NCBI RefSeq assembly: GCF_000931465.1
Contig: NZ_CP010892.1
Coordinates: 6,719,388 to 6,783,387 of the forward strand
Direction of reading: 5' to 3'
Origin: Pseudomonas sp. MRSN 12121
GTDB taxonomy: Bacteria; Pseudomonadota; Gammaproteobacteria; Pseudomonadales; Pseudomonadaceae
DNA length: 64,000 nucleotides
Part shown: piece by piece, positions 43,562 through 52,150 of the stretch
Layout of the letters: each line of letters starts with the position of its first letter
Position numbering within the stretch: the stretch's first letter is position 1
Translations under genes and position numbers: made by a program
The notes under the pieces: model-generated
What the model was told of the DNA's origin: nothing
The model's input: only the letters and a program-made list of their open reading frames with translations
Databases searched by the model: none

Positions 43562-45637
43562 ATGACGGAGCTGTCGAACGTGCCGGTCACGGCACTCAAG
43601 GGCGTCGGCGAAGCCATGGCCGAGAAGCTGGCCAAGGTCGGCCTGGAGAATCTGCAGGACGTGCTGTTCCACCTGCCCCTGCGTTACCAGGACCGCACCC
43701 GCGTGGTGCCGATCGGCGCGCTGCGCCCCGGCCAGGATGCGGTGATCGAAGGCACCGTCAGCGGCGCCGATGTGGTGATGGGCAAGCGTCGCAGCCTGTT
43801 GGTGCGCCTGCAAGACGGCACCGGCGGGCTGAGCCTGCGCTTTTACCATTTCAGCAACGCGCAGAAGGAAGGTCTCAAGCGCGGCACCCGTGTGCGCTGT
43901 TATGGCGAAGCCCGCCCCGGCGCCTCGGGGTTGGAAATCTACCACCCGGAATACCGCGCCATCAGCGGCGACGAACCGCCGCCGGTGGACCAGACCCTGA
44001 CCCCCATCTACCCACTCACCGAGGGCCTGACCCAGCAGCGCCTGCGCATGCTGTGCCAGCAGAGCCTGGCCCTGCTCGGCCCGCGCAGCCTGCCGGACTG
44101 GCTGCCGGAAGAACTGGCGCGGGATTACCAGCTAGCGCCGCTGGACGATGCGATCCGCTACCTGCACCACCCGCCGGCCGATGCCGATGTCGACGAACTG
44201 GCCCTGGGTCACCATTGGGCGCAGCACCGCCTGGCATTCGAGGAGCTGCTGACCCATCAGCTGTCCCAGCAGCGCCTGCGCGAAAGCCTGCGCTCGCAAC
44301 TCGCCCCGGCCCTGCCCAAGGCCACCCGGCTGCCAGCGCTCTATCTGAAGAACCTCGGCTTTCCCCCCACTGGCGCGCAGCAGCGGGTCGGCAACGAGAT
44401 CGCCTACGACCTCAGCCAGCCAGAACCGATGCTGCGGCTGATCCAGGGCGACGTCGGGGCCGGCAAGACCGTCGTCGCCGCCCTGGCGGCCCTGCAGGCG
44501 CTGGAAGCCGGGTATCAGGTGGCGCTGATGGCGCCGACCGAGATCCTCGCCGAGCAGCATTTCATTACCTTCAAGCGCTGGCTGGAGCCGCTGGGGCTGG
44601 AAGTCGCGTGGCTGGCCGGCAAGCTCAAGGGCAAGAACCGCACGGCCGCCCTGGAACAGATCGCCGCCGGCGCGCCGATGGTGGTCGGCACCCACGCGCT
44701 GTTCCAGGACGAAGTGCAGTTCAAGAACCTGGCGCTGGTGATCATCGACGAACAGCACCGCTTCGGCGTGCAGCAGCGCCTGGCCCTGCGCCAGAAAGGC
44801 GTGGGCGGACGCCTGTGCCCGCACCAACTGATCATGACCGCGACGCCGATTCCGCGAACCCTGGCCATGAGCGCCTACGCCGACCTCGACACCTCGATCC
44901 TCGATGAGCTGCCGCCGGGCCGCACGCCGGTCAACACCGTGCTGGTCACCGACTCGCGGCGGGTCGAAGTCATCGAACGGGTGCGCGCCGCCTGCGCTGA
45001 GGGGCGCCAGGCCTACTGGGTGTGCACGCTGATCGAAGAGTCCGAGGAGCTGACCTGCCAGGCCGCGGAAACCACTTACGAAGACCTGAGCAGCGCCCTG
45101 GGCGAGCTGCGGGTCGGCCTGATCCACGGGCGCATGAAGCCGGCGGAGAAAGCCGAGGTCATGGGCCGGTTCAAGGCCGGCGAGCTGCAACTGCTGGTCG
45201 CCACCACCGTGATCGAAGTCGGTGTCGACGTACCCAACGCCAGCCTGATGATCATCGAGAACCCCGAGCGCCTGGGCCTGGCCCAGTTGCACCAGCTGCG
45301 CGGACGCGTGGGCCGGGGCAGCGCCGCCAGCCACTGCGTGCTGCTCTACCATCCGCCCTTGTCGCAGATCGGTCGCCAGCGCCTGGGCATCATGCGCGAA
45401 ACCAACGACGGCTTCGTCATCGCCGAAAAAGACCTGGAACTGCGCGGCCCCGGCGAAATGCTCGGCACCCGCCAGACCGGCCTGCTGCAATTCAAGGTCG
45501 CCGACCTGATGCGCGACGCCGACCTGTTGCCGGCCGTGCGCGACGCCGCCCAGGCCCTGCTGGAACGCTGGCCGCACCACGTCAGCCCGCTGCTGGAGCG
45601 CTGGCTGCGCCACGGGCAGCAATACGGCCAAGTGTGA
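43562..45637 (+). CDS. recG: ATP-dependent DNA helicase RecG
   Basis: A 691-residue branched-DNA helicase. The N-terminal wedge/OB domain (residues 50-150) contains PLRYQDRTRV. Motif I is GDVGAGKTVVAAL, motif II is DEQH (IIDEQHRFGVQQR), and motif VI is QLRGRVGRG. It remodels stalled forks and Holliday junctions. Its length is normal. It is probably co-transcribed with oxyR. Confidence 0.97.
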   Translation: MTELSNVPVTALKGVGEAMAEKLAKVGLENLQDVLFHLPLRYQDRTRVVPIGALRPGQDAVIEGTVSGADVVMGKRRSLLVRLQDGTGGLSLRFYHFSNAQKEGLKRGTRVRCYGEARPGASGLEIYHPEYRAISGDEPPPVDQTLTPIYPLTEGLTQQRLRMLCQQSLALLGPRSLPDWLPEELARDYQLAPLDDAIRYLHHPPADADVDELALGHHWAQHRLAFEELLTHQLSQQRLRESLRSQLAPALPKATRLPALYLKNLGFPPTGAQQRVGNEIAYDLSQPEPMLRLIQGDVGAGKTVVAALAALQALEAGYQVALMAPTEILAEQHFITFKRWLEPLGLEVAWLAGKLKGKNRTAALEQIAAGAPMVVGTHALFQDEVQFKNLALVIIDEQHRFGVQQRLALRQKGVGGRLCPHQLIMTATPIPRTLAMSAYADLDTSILDELPPGRTPVNTVLVTDSRRVEVIERVRAACAEGRQAYWVCTLIEESEELTCQAAETTYEDLSSALGELRVGLIHGRMKPAEKAEVMGRFKAGELQLLVATTVIEVGVDVPNASLMIIENPERLGLAQLHQLRGRVGRGSAASHCVLLYHPPLSQIGRQRLGIMRETNDGFVIAEKDLELRGPGEMLGTRQTGLLQFKVADLMRDADLLPAVRDAAQALLERWPHHVSPLLERWLRHGQQYGQV

Positions 45638-45715
45638 GCAGCGTCTCAGTTAAGGGGCGAACGCCCCGGTCAAGCTGGTTATACTCCTGAAATTGTTTGA
45701 AAACGGATACAGACC

Positions 45716-47116
45716 ATGACAGAAGTTGCCCTCGCCGCCGCAGCCCCGCACGCTCCGTCTGTAATCCGGCTGCTGCTCGAAAAGCTCAACATCGGCTTCA
45801 CGGAAGTACTCGACCAGCCAGGCCTGCCAACCGCGCGCAAGGTCCAGGCGGTGCTGCTGGACGACGCCGTCGGCGCGCTGATGGTGCTGTTTCCGCAGAG
45901 CCAGTTGCTGGACCTCAATCGCCTCGCCGAACTGACCGGCCGCCGCCTGACCGCGGTTTCCACCGAGCGCCTGGAGCGCATGCTCGGCAAACACAGCCTG
46001 AGCCTGCTGCCCGGCCTGCCGGCGCTCACCAGCTCGCCCTGCCTGTATGAAGACAGCCTGCTGCGCGAACCGAGCCTGCTGATCAATTCCGGCGAACCGG
46101 GGCTGTTGCTGGAAATCAGCAGCGACGCTTTCAAGAGCATGCTGAGCAAGGCCAGCGCCGGCCACTTCGGCGAAGCCCTGAGCAGCATCCGTCCGAACCT
46201 CGACCGCCCGGATGACGACCGCGAGGAAATCACCCAGGCGGTGCAGGCCTTCACCGCCCGGCGCATCCAGCAGCGCCTGGAAGCGACCATCGAGATTCCA
46301 CCGCTGGCCGAGACGGCGCAAAAGATCATCAAGCTGCGGGTCGATCCCAACGCCACCATCGACGACATCACCGGCGTGGTGGAAACCGACCCGGCCCTGG
46401 CCGCGCAAGTGGTGAGCTGGGCCGCTTCGCCCTACTACGCTTCGCCGGGCAAGATCCGCTCGGTGGAAGACGCCATCGTCCGCGTGCTGGGCTTCGACCT
46501 GGTGATCAACCTGGCGCTGGGCCTGGCCCTGGGCAAGACCCTGAGCCTGCCCAAGGACCACCCTCAACACAGCACGCCGTACTGGCAGCAGTCGATCTAC
46601 ACCGCCGCCGTCATCGAAGGCCTGACCCGCGCCATGCCCCGCGCCCAGCGCCCGGAATCCGGCCTGACCTACCTAGCCGGCCTGCTGCACAACTTCGGCT
46701 ACCTGCTGCTGGCCCACGTCTTTCCGCCGCACTTCTCGCTGATCTGCCGGCACCTGGAGGTCAACCCGCACCTGTGCCACAGCTACGTGGAACAGCACCT
46801 GCTGGGCATCAGCCGCGAACAGATCGGCTCCTGGCTGATGCGCTACTGGGACATGCCCGACGAGCTGTGCACCGCCCTGCGCTTCCAGCACGACCCAAGC
46901 TACGACGGCGCCTACGCCGAATACCCGAACCTGGTGTGCCTGGCCGTGCGCCTGCTGCGCAGCCATGGCATCGGCTCCAGCCCCGACGAAGCCATCCCCG
47001 ACGCCCTGCTCGAGCGCCTGGGCATCACCCGCGACAAGGCCGAAGACGTGGTCAGCAAAGTCCTCGAAGCCGAAGTCCTGCTACGGGAACTGGCCTCGCA
47101 GTTCAGCCAGCACTAA
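45716..47116 (+). CDS. YbaK-like / HDOD fusion protein
   Basis: A 466-residue two-domain protein. Residues 10-150 resemble the YbaK/ProX aminoacyl-tRNA-deacylase fold (ARKVQAVLLDDAVGALMVLF, then LAELTGRRLTA). Residues 195-400 are an HDOD domain with IPPLAETAQKII, ITGVVETDPALAAQVV and GLLHNFGYLLLAHVFP. HDOD domains lack catalytic HD residues and usually act in signalling. The combination is a family known in gamma-proteobacteria but its function is unknown. It starts 78 bp after recG. Confidence 0.87.
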   Translation: MTEVALAAAAPHAPSVIRLLLEKLNIGFTEVLDQPGLPTARKVQAVLLDDAVGALMVLFPQSQLLDLNRLAELTGRRLTAVSTERLERMLGKHSLSLLPGLPALTSSPCLYEDSLLREPSLLINSGEPGLLLEISSDAFKSMLSKASAGHFGEALSSIRPNLDRPDDDREEITQAVQAFTARRIQQRLEATIEIPPLAETAQKIIKLRVDPNATIDDITGVVETDPALAAQVVSWAASPYYASPGKIRSVEDAIVRVLGFDLVINLALGLALGKTLSLPKDHPQHSTPYWQQSIYTAAVIEGLTRAMPRAQRPESGLTYLAGLLHNFGYLLLAHVFPPHFSLICRHLEVNPHLCHSYVEQHLLGISREQIGSWLMRYWDMPDELCTALRFQHDPSYDGAYAEYPNLVCLAVRLLRSHGIGSSPDEAIPDALLERLGITRDKAEDVVSKVLEAEVLLRELASQFSQH

Positions 47117-47124
47117 CGCAAAAC

Positions 47125-47166
47125 GGGCAAGCCCCACTCCCTGCAGGAGCGAGGCTTGCCCGCGAT
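47125..47166. repeat. REP-type element (one clean arm, one degenerate)
   Basis: A clean arm (gcaggagcgaggcttgcccg and on) lies at 47143-47166, preceded by a degenerate inverted partner (gggcaagccccactcc). It lies between convergent genes. Confidence 0.8.
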
Positions 47167-47204
47167 AATCTCCCCGATTAAACCCAACCGGGCCTAACCC
47201 GTTC

Positions 47205-47588
47205 TCAAGCCTTCGGCTTGGCCTTCTTCGGCTTCAGGTACTTGGTCAGCCCCTGGAACCAGATCACCAGCGCCGGATTGCCCTTGATCTGGATCGACTT
47301 GTCCTGGATCCCGGTCATAAAGGCCAGCTGCTTGTTCTTCGCCTGCATCGTGGCAAAACCATAGGCCGCGTCTTTAAAGGCAATGGCAAACGCCGGCTCG
47401 GGGTACAGCCCGGACTTACTGGTGATCCGCTGGTCCTTCACAAGGAAGTGCCGCGCCACCTTGCCATCCAGCGTTTGCAACTGAAACACCAGCTCCTTGT
47501 CACCCAACTGCTGCTGGAACGCCGGATTGGTCCGGCTGGCCTTGCCCATCAGCAGCCCCATCATCCACAGAAGAAAACGAAATTTCAT
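47205..47588 (-). CDS. SCP2-like small protein of unknown function
   Basis: A 127-residue protein. After a short hydrophobic N-terminus (FRFLLWMMGLLMG), residues 25-110 show an alternating pattern (VFQLQTLDGKVARHFLV, AFAIAFKDAAYGFATM, QIKGNPALVIWFQGL) reminiscent of sterol-carrier-protein-2 domains. The C-terminus is Lys/Pro-rich (KPKKAKPKA). ATG 47588 is chosen because the family core begins here. The assignment is by pattern and modest in certainty. It is the last core-genome gene before the T6SS cargo region. Confidence 0.65.
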   Translation of the reverse strand: MKFRFLLWMMGLLMGKASRTNPAFQQQLGDKELVFQLQTLDGKVARHFLVKDQRITSKSGLYPEPAFAIAFKDAAYGFATMQAKNKQLAFMTGIQDKSIQIKGNPALVIWFQGLTKYLKPKKAKPKA

Positions 47589-47737
47589 GCGCAAAGCCCC
47601 AAAGGAAAAATGAACGGCTGGGGGAGTGTAAGGGATTCGAGGGATAACGCCAGTATCTGCCACTGTTAGAAGATTATGCAGCACTTTTCCCGGCTGATGA
47701 CTACCAAGTCACGTTTTTTACTTGAAGATTGATCGCT

Positions 47738-47782
47738 TCCAAGCTCCGCGTGGGAATGCATCCCGTGACGCTCCGCGTTCTG
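47738..47782. repeat. Palindromic intergenic repeat (gtgggaatgc type)
   Basis: agctccgcgtgggaatgc and its inverted partner gcatcccgtgacgctccgcg form an imperfect palindrome of a type I recall as repeated in P. fluorescens genomes. It appears once here. Confidence 0.55.
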
Positions 47783-47815
47783 CCAACCACCGTCCTATAC
47801 CTGAAGAAACACATT

Positions 47816-47850
47816 CCTGTAGGAGCTGCCAAAGGCTGCGGTTTTTTGCT
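47816..47850. repeat. REP-type repeat (gtaggagctgcc type)
   Basis: The unit contains agctgcc-aaaggctgcgg followed by tttttt. It resembles a second REP class in Pseudomonas and could act as a weak terminator on the plus strand. Confidence 0.55.
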
Positions 47851-48240
47851 CCACTACCCTGCAAAAACGTGAAAAATATCCTGCAAATCGCCGGGCGGTG
47901 CACAAACTAGGCGAGTTGGGTGATCGTCGATAACCTCTGTTAGTCGCCACAAAAGCGGTGACTCGGACGTGCAAGTTCGGCGGAGTACACATTCGGTTAT
48001 GGCAATTTATCGAGCCTTTTTCCTATGCTCGCGAATCTTTATGGCTGCTGTGTATGGGAGGTCTTCGGGCCTGCTGGGTGACTCCTTCTTCACCCACGAC
48101 AACCGGTCTCTGGCGAAGCCTCCATAGTGATGTCTTGATCAAACGAATACTGCTTACCCGATTTATAATTCGTTTAGCGCATGGGGTTAACCCGAACTTC
48201 CTGCATCGCAATCACGTGCTATCTCGCTCAATCGAAAACC

Positions 48241-48651
48241 TTACTTTTTAAGTTTCGCAACACAATCGCCATAAAGCCTTGAATATTTCTTGTCGTAAGC
48301 AAGCTTGACAGGCTCCTCCAAGTCAGCAGACTCATTAAAAAGCGATTCATCCTTTACGTAATACGTTATCCAACCAATAATCCCCTCACCAGAAGTTTTA
48401 TAGAATAGCTGAGCTTGAACTCTCTCGCCATCATCATCATCAATTAATAAATTTACTTTATCTTTTGTAGTGTACCGGAACGGAAAATCACTGCTTCTAA
48501 CCAGTTCCGTAAGAAATCCATAACAACCCTCACCTTCCGAACGCGCATCAACAGAATCCTTACTACTCGCTACAACCAATCCAGAGCATACTGACATCAC
48601 GAAAGCAAATACAACATTGAATGCAATCTTGTTGAATCTTTTAATACTCAT
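48241..48651 (-). CDS. Secreted small protein, candidate T6SS immunity protein
   Basis: A 136-residue precursor with a signal peptide (IAFNVVFAFVMSVCSGLVVA), so the mature protein should be periplasmic. Two Cys (EGCYGFL and GDCVAKL) could form a disulfide. It is strikingly AT-rich compared with the core genes. Its ATG directly follows the stop (TAAATG) of the large effector gene, with GGAGG inside that gene's end, the tight coupling typical of effector-immunity pairs. I recognise no family. The immunity role is inferred from position and export only. Confidence 0.75.
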   Translation of the reverse strand: MSIKRFNKIAFNVVFAFVMSVCSGLVVASSKDSVDARSEGEGCYGFLTELVRSSDFPFRYTTKDKVNLLIDDDDGERVQAQLFYKTSGEGIIGWITYYVKDESLFNESADLEEPVKLAYDKKYSRLYGDCVAKLKK

Positions 48652-51630
48652 TTACTCACCAGCCTCCAGTTCTTCTACAAATCGAGCACGAATAGCCTCA
48701 ATATGCTTCTTATAATTTGCCTGAGTGGCAGCATCTTTAGAGTGCCAGCGCGCCCAGTTCCCATCATATCTATTAATATATGCTGCTTTATACTCCATGC
48801 CCGCCAATACGGACGGCAAAACCACAAACACTTTCTTTCTATCTGTTACCTGCTTATTACCTCCTTGTCCACTCATACCCGGGTTTTCAAAAGCCGACCA
48901 TGTACCAACAGGAGCATATTCTGGATGTGCCTCGAATATCGAACCATCCCACCCATAGTATGGCGGCTTGCCAAATGCTTCCATGCCACCGGTACCACAG
49001 TGCTCGTACTGCCCAGACCTAAAGTGCTTAGTTTCATCACGATACATACGCTCAACTATGATCGCCATCTCTTTGCCATACTTCTCGTAAATAACTTTGA
49101 TAGCAGCTTTACCATCCGCAACAGTGAACAATCCGTCATGAGCAACCGGACCATCCAACTTAAGATTAGCAATAAATCCTATTGGATGAAAATGATAAAC
49201 TTGGCTCGGTAGTGCAATTTGCATAGAGCCTGCCATTTCATCCCAGAATACTAAATCGTCTATTCGACCCTGCTCATGCTTTAGCAAACTCGGAGAATCC
49301 TCCAATAAAACTTTAAGCTTTTCCCATTTTGGCTCTGAGGACTTCGCCTGCCATTCCGTTGGATGGTAACCAATCAGTTTTGACCATTTATCACGTATGG
49401 ATGTATCACGCAGCGAGGCCTGAAGCTCACCGGGATTTATGTTACTATCACCGTCACTATCTACTTCTTTATACAGTTCCTGAAAGAATTTCGGCATTTG
49501 TTCAGGGTCAAGAAATCCATCCGCTTTTTGGCTATTCTCTTTGACGACTGTAAAACCTAACCTCTCCCAATCGTGCTGACAAACGATCTCGCACTTTTCC
49601 TTATTGATATATCCCGCTATCTTCTTTTCAGGGCCCGGGGTGGTAATTTCAAACCACTCTTTACCTTGGACATCTTTTATCTTCTTGGCTTGACCCAATG
49701 CCACTATCAATTTTTCTTCCAGCGGGACTGTCTGCTCAGCAAATATTGGCTTTTCAGAACTTCCGCCTTTTGATGCCAGCTTTTGTCCTTTACTGACGAT
49801 GATGTACTTTCTCCCATCCAGAATCCCAGCTGGATTTTTCAAAAAGCTCTCTAGTCCACTATCCGCACTAAAAATCTCGACATGAACCTGGTGCTTGCTA
49901 TTCACACCACCTTTGGCACTGGCCGGGGACTCATAAAGCCCCATATACCCGATAGGCTCCCCTGCCTTTATCGCTGTATTGGTTAAGACCACACTATCGA
50001 AGCGAGTTGGAACAACGCCCTTTCTGGTGATGAACGGCTTTGCCCCAGTATCACTTACACAACACCAAAACGTCGGAGGCAGGACACCTTCGCCCTTCAG
50101 GCCGGCCCCGTCTCCAGGAATAAACTTACACTCGGCCATAGGGTAGCGTTCTCCATCCTCAAGAGTCAGCCACTTGATTTTTGCAGAATCGAATTCAATC
50201 GTGCTACCGGTACAAAGTACTTGCTGTGGAGCAAGCTGCGGACCAGCTTTTTCCCCTGTGGGAGCTCCACGCACCTTCAGTCCTCGAAGGGCCGTTACGG
50301 TCGCCTTTACTGTTCCATGCCAATACCCTGGAGTCGTCCGTTCGGGCGGGGGAATATCCTGGAGACGATTACTCCCTTTATTGTTCTTGATTGCTTCGCC
50401 ATTTTCCTCAATGGCAAACCATACGCAGTCATCTATCTTCTTGTTCGAAAAGCTGCCTTTGGTAATACGACCATAGGCGAATTTATATTTCCCGTCGGCC
50501 GACTTCTCTTCCTTAATAACCTCAAATTCTGTACCAGTAGGAATATTACCAAGAACCTCACTTCCCTCCTTCCCCAACGGTAAGCTTCGCGCAGGCCAGC
50601 CGCCATTAATGGCCTTGACCTTTCTTTTTAAATCAACTTCTTTTGCGGAGTAGTCTTTGAATGGAAGAAGGTGCATATACAAGCTATAAAAAGTTAGGCA
50701 ATTCTGCCCCCCGCCTTTTTCGCCTTCAGCTGGCTTCTTTTTAGGGGACTTATACTCATGGCGCACAAGGCAAAACGACGTAGAATACTTCAAAGATGCG
50801 CAGTCATTCGAGCCTACAAACTCAGAAGTCAGATGACTTTCATTTAACCGATACGCAACAACCTCACCGTCTCCGATACACCGGACAGGCGTTTCACGTA
50901 CACACTGAGGTGCGCTTTTATCACTAATATGAATCCCACCATGCCAGAACCCATGAGCACTCAACAAGTAGTGCCCTGAGGTCTCTTTTTGCAAGACCTC
51001 ATAGATTTCGTCGGCATTTTTATATTCCTGACCATCTGGCTTTCTAAAAGGGAACTGATACCCTTCAATCGATGTATTCTTTGCAGTACCTGTGGATGAA
51101 CCTTTAGGAGCAACCCCAGGCCTGATAACTCCACTAACAATATCAGCAATATATTTTTCAAACTGCGCCTTCTCCAATTCAATATGAGAATGCACAGCAT
51201 AAGTCACTTTTCCCGCTACACCGACTCCAGACTGAATCCCGATAGGCTGGCCATATTCTATATACTGCCCATCCTTGACCTTGAACTTAGTATCCAGGTG
51301 AAGTGCTTGGCCTATAAGTCTACCGCCTGTCGGTGCATCATAGATTTTTACAGCACCATAATTTATGGATGTTTTTACATATCCAGAAATTGGAGCAGGA
51401 ACTTCCACGCCTTTGATACTGCCATTTACCTTGAGGACAAAATCCTTCTTGATAAGAGTTGGCCCGTTCTTGCTTTTTCGTATTTCTTCGTTATGCCCGT
51501 CAATGACCTCATAATCCCGCCCTTTCTCTTGACCGGAAGATGGGTGATGTTTTGCCAGACTGGAAAATGAAGTTACATTTCGAATAGTCTTGCCAACACT
51601 TTCAACGATTTCATACTTTTCAGACGACAT
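48652..51630 (-). CDS. Large candidate T6SS effector: M23-like and SH3b-like segments, EF-hand, unknown C-terminal domain
   Basis: A 992-residue protein with no signal peptide. Residues 75-165 look like a lysostaphin-type M23 barrel (DGQYIEYGQPIGIQSG, then HSHIE with both His at 147 and 149). A second M23-like unit has WHGGIHI near 230 and YMHLL near 320, and its last strand (IKAGEPIGYMG ... HQVHVEI) only at about 555-585, so SH3b-like segments (345-405, 445-505) appear inserted within it. Another SH3b-like segment is at 610-680. A canonical EF-hand loop (DSDGDSNINPGE) is at 724-735. Residues 835-992 are a separate domain with MYRDETKHF and GTGGMEAFG. ATG 51630 has GGAGAG just upstream. Peptidoglycan attack is inferred. 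It is AT-rich, unlike vgrG. Confidence 0.8.
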   Translation of the reverse strand: MSSEKYEIVESVGKTIRNVTSFSSLAKHHPSSGQEKGRDYEVIDGHNEEIRKSKNGPTLIKKDFVLKVNGSIKGVEVPAPISGYVKTSINYGAVKIYDAPTGGRLIGQALHLDTKFKVKDGQYIEYGQPIGIQSGVGVAGKVTYAVHSHIELEKAQFEKYIADIVSGVIRPGVAPKGSSTGTAKNTSIEGYQFPFRKPDGQEYKNADEIYEVLQKETSGHYLLSAHGFWHGGIHISDKSAPQCVRETPVRCIGDGEVVAYRLNESHLTSEFVGSNDCASLKYSTSFCLVRHEYKSPKKKPAEGEKGGGQNCLTFYSLYMHLLPFKDYSAKEVDLKRKVKAINGGWPARSLPLGKEGSEVLGNIPTGTEFEVIKEEKSADGKYKFAYGRITKGSFSNKKIDDCVWFAIEENGEAIKNNKGSNRLQDIPPPERTTPGYWHGTVKATVTALRGLKVRGAPTGEKAGPQLAPQQVLCTGSTIEFDSAKIKWLTLEDGERYPMAECKFIPGDGAGLKGEGVLPPTFWCCVSDTGAKPFITRKGVVPTRFDSVVLTNTAIKAGEPIGYMGLYESPASAKGGVNSKHQVHVEIFSADSGLESFLKNPAGILDGRKYIIVSKGQKLASKGGSSEKPIFAEQTVPLEEKLIVALGQAKKIKDVQGKEWFEITTPGPEKKIAGYINKEKCEIVCQHDWERLGFTVVKENSQKADGFLDPEQMPKFFQELYKEVDSDGDSNINPGELQASLRDTSIRDKWSKLIGYHPTEWQAKSSEPKWEKLKVLLEDSPSLLKHEQGRIDDLVFWDEMAGSMQIALPSQVYHFHPIGFIANLKLDGPVAHDGLFTVADGKAAIKVIYEKYGKEMAIIVERMYRDETKHFRSGQYEHCGTGGMEAFGKPPYYGWDGSIFEAHPEYAPVGTWSAFENPGMSGQGGNKQVTDRKKVFVVLPSVLAGMEYKAAYINRYDGNWARWHSKDAATQANYKKHIEAIRARFVEELEAGE

Positions 51631-51660
51631 ACATCTCTCCAACGCCAATCAAGCTCAATA

Positions 51661-52134
51661 TCAAATTCCGCATCGAATGCCATACATTTTTACAACTTCG
51701 ACCTTCCCTTGATATGTGAACTTAACCTCTACATCTCTGTCGTCCGACTCTTGATACTCTGAGAAATTATATTTCTTGAGTACCTTGTATGACATTTTCA
51801 ACTCTCCATCTCTAGAGCTGTAACTTCCGGTATTTTCGTCTCTATCCTTGCCAGCCAGCTCAATGATGCTTCCATTTTTTTTGATATAAAGAAAATCTTC
51901 TATTTCCACGGCGGCCAGGGGCGAGTTTTCGGTTACACCGGAAAGGCTATATTGGCACCTGTAATTTTCATCCGAATGTTCTTCATTGAACTTCTCCAAT
52001 GCCTCTTCATAAGTGATAACGTCAAACCCTTTGCTTATATTATTTTTCTCCGCACATGCAGCCCCACTCAGCAAAAGCAAACATGCCAGCGCACGCGCCA
52101 TGAAAGTTTTAAAAAAAACAGTATGAAAATTCAT
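51661..52134 (-). CDS. Secreted small protein between vgrG and effector, candidate second immunity protein
   Basis: A 157-residue precursor. The signal region (MARALACLLLLSGAACAEK) ends near a Cys, so it could be either a lipoprotein or a plain periplasmic protein; the lipobox (GAAC) is not ideal. Two further Cys (YRCQY and IRCGI) could pair. The body is beta-rich (LYIKKNGSIIELAGKD, DVEVKFTYQG). ATG 52134 has AGGAA upstream and begins 16 bp after vgrG. An export signal argues against a cytoplasmic adaptor and for immunity. AT-rich like its neighbours; no family recognised. Confidence 0.72.
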   Translation of the reverse strand: MNFHTVFFKTFMARALACLLLLSGAACAEKNNISKGFDVITYEEALEKFNEEHSDENYRCQYSLSGVTENSPLAAVEIEDFLYIKKNGSIIELAGKDRDENTGSYSSRDGELKMSYKVLKKYNFSEYQESDDRDVEVKFTYQGKVEVVKMYGIRCGI

Positions 52135-52150
52135 GTCAGTTCCTAACAAT

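Larger units (their letters stand above)
47589..48240. other. Gene-poor boundary region between core genome and T6SS cargo
   Basis: About 650 bp without a convincing gene. It holds a palindromic repeat at 47738-47782 (ctccgcgtgggaatgc and partner), another repeat at 47816-47850 (gtaggagctgcc with ggctgcgg), and from about 47890 to 48130 a segment resembling a leader I associate with small DUF3077/DUF6124-type genes in Pseudomonas, here without such a gene downstream. A 97-codon frame on the plus strand lacks a ribosome binding site and family resemblance. Confidence 0.55.

Noticed and set aside
47958..48251. 97-codon plus-strand frame in the boundary region
   Set aside because: No ribosome binding site, no recognisable family, and it lies in repeat or leader-like DNA.
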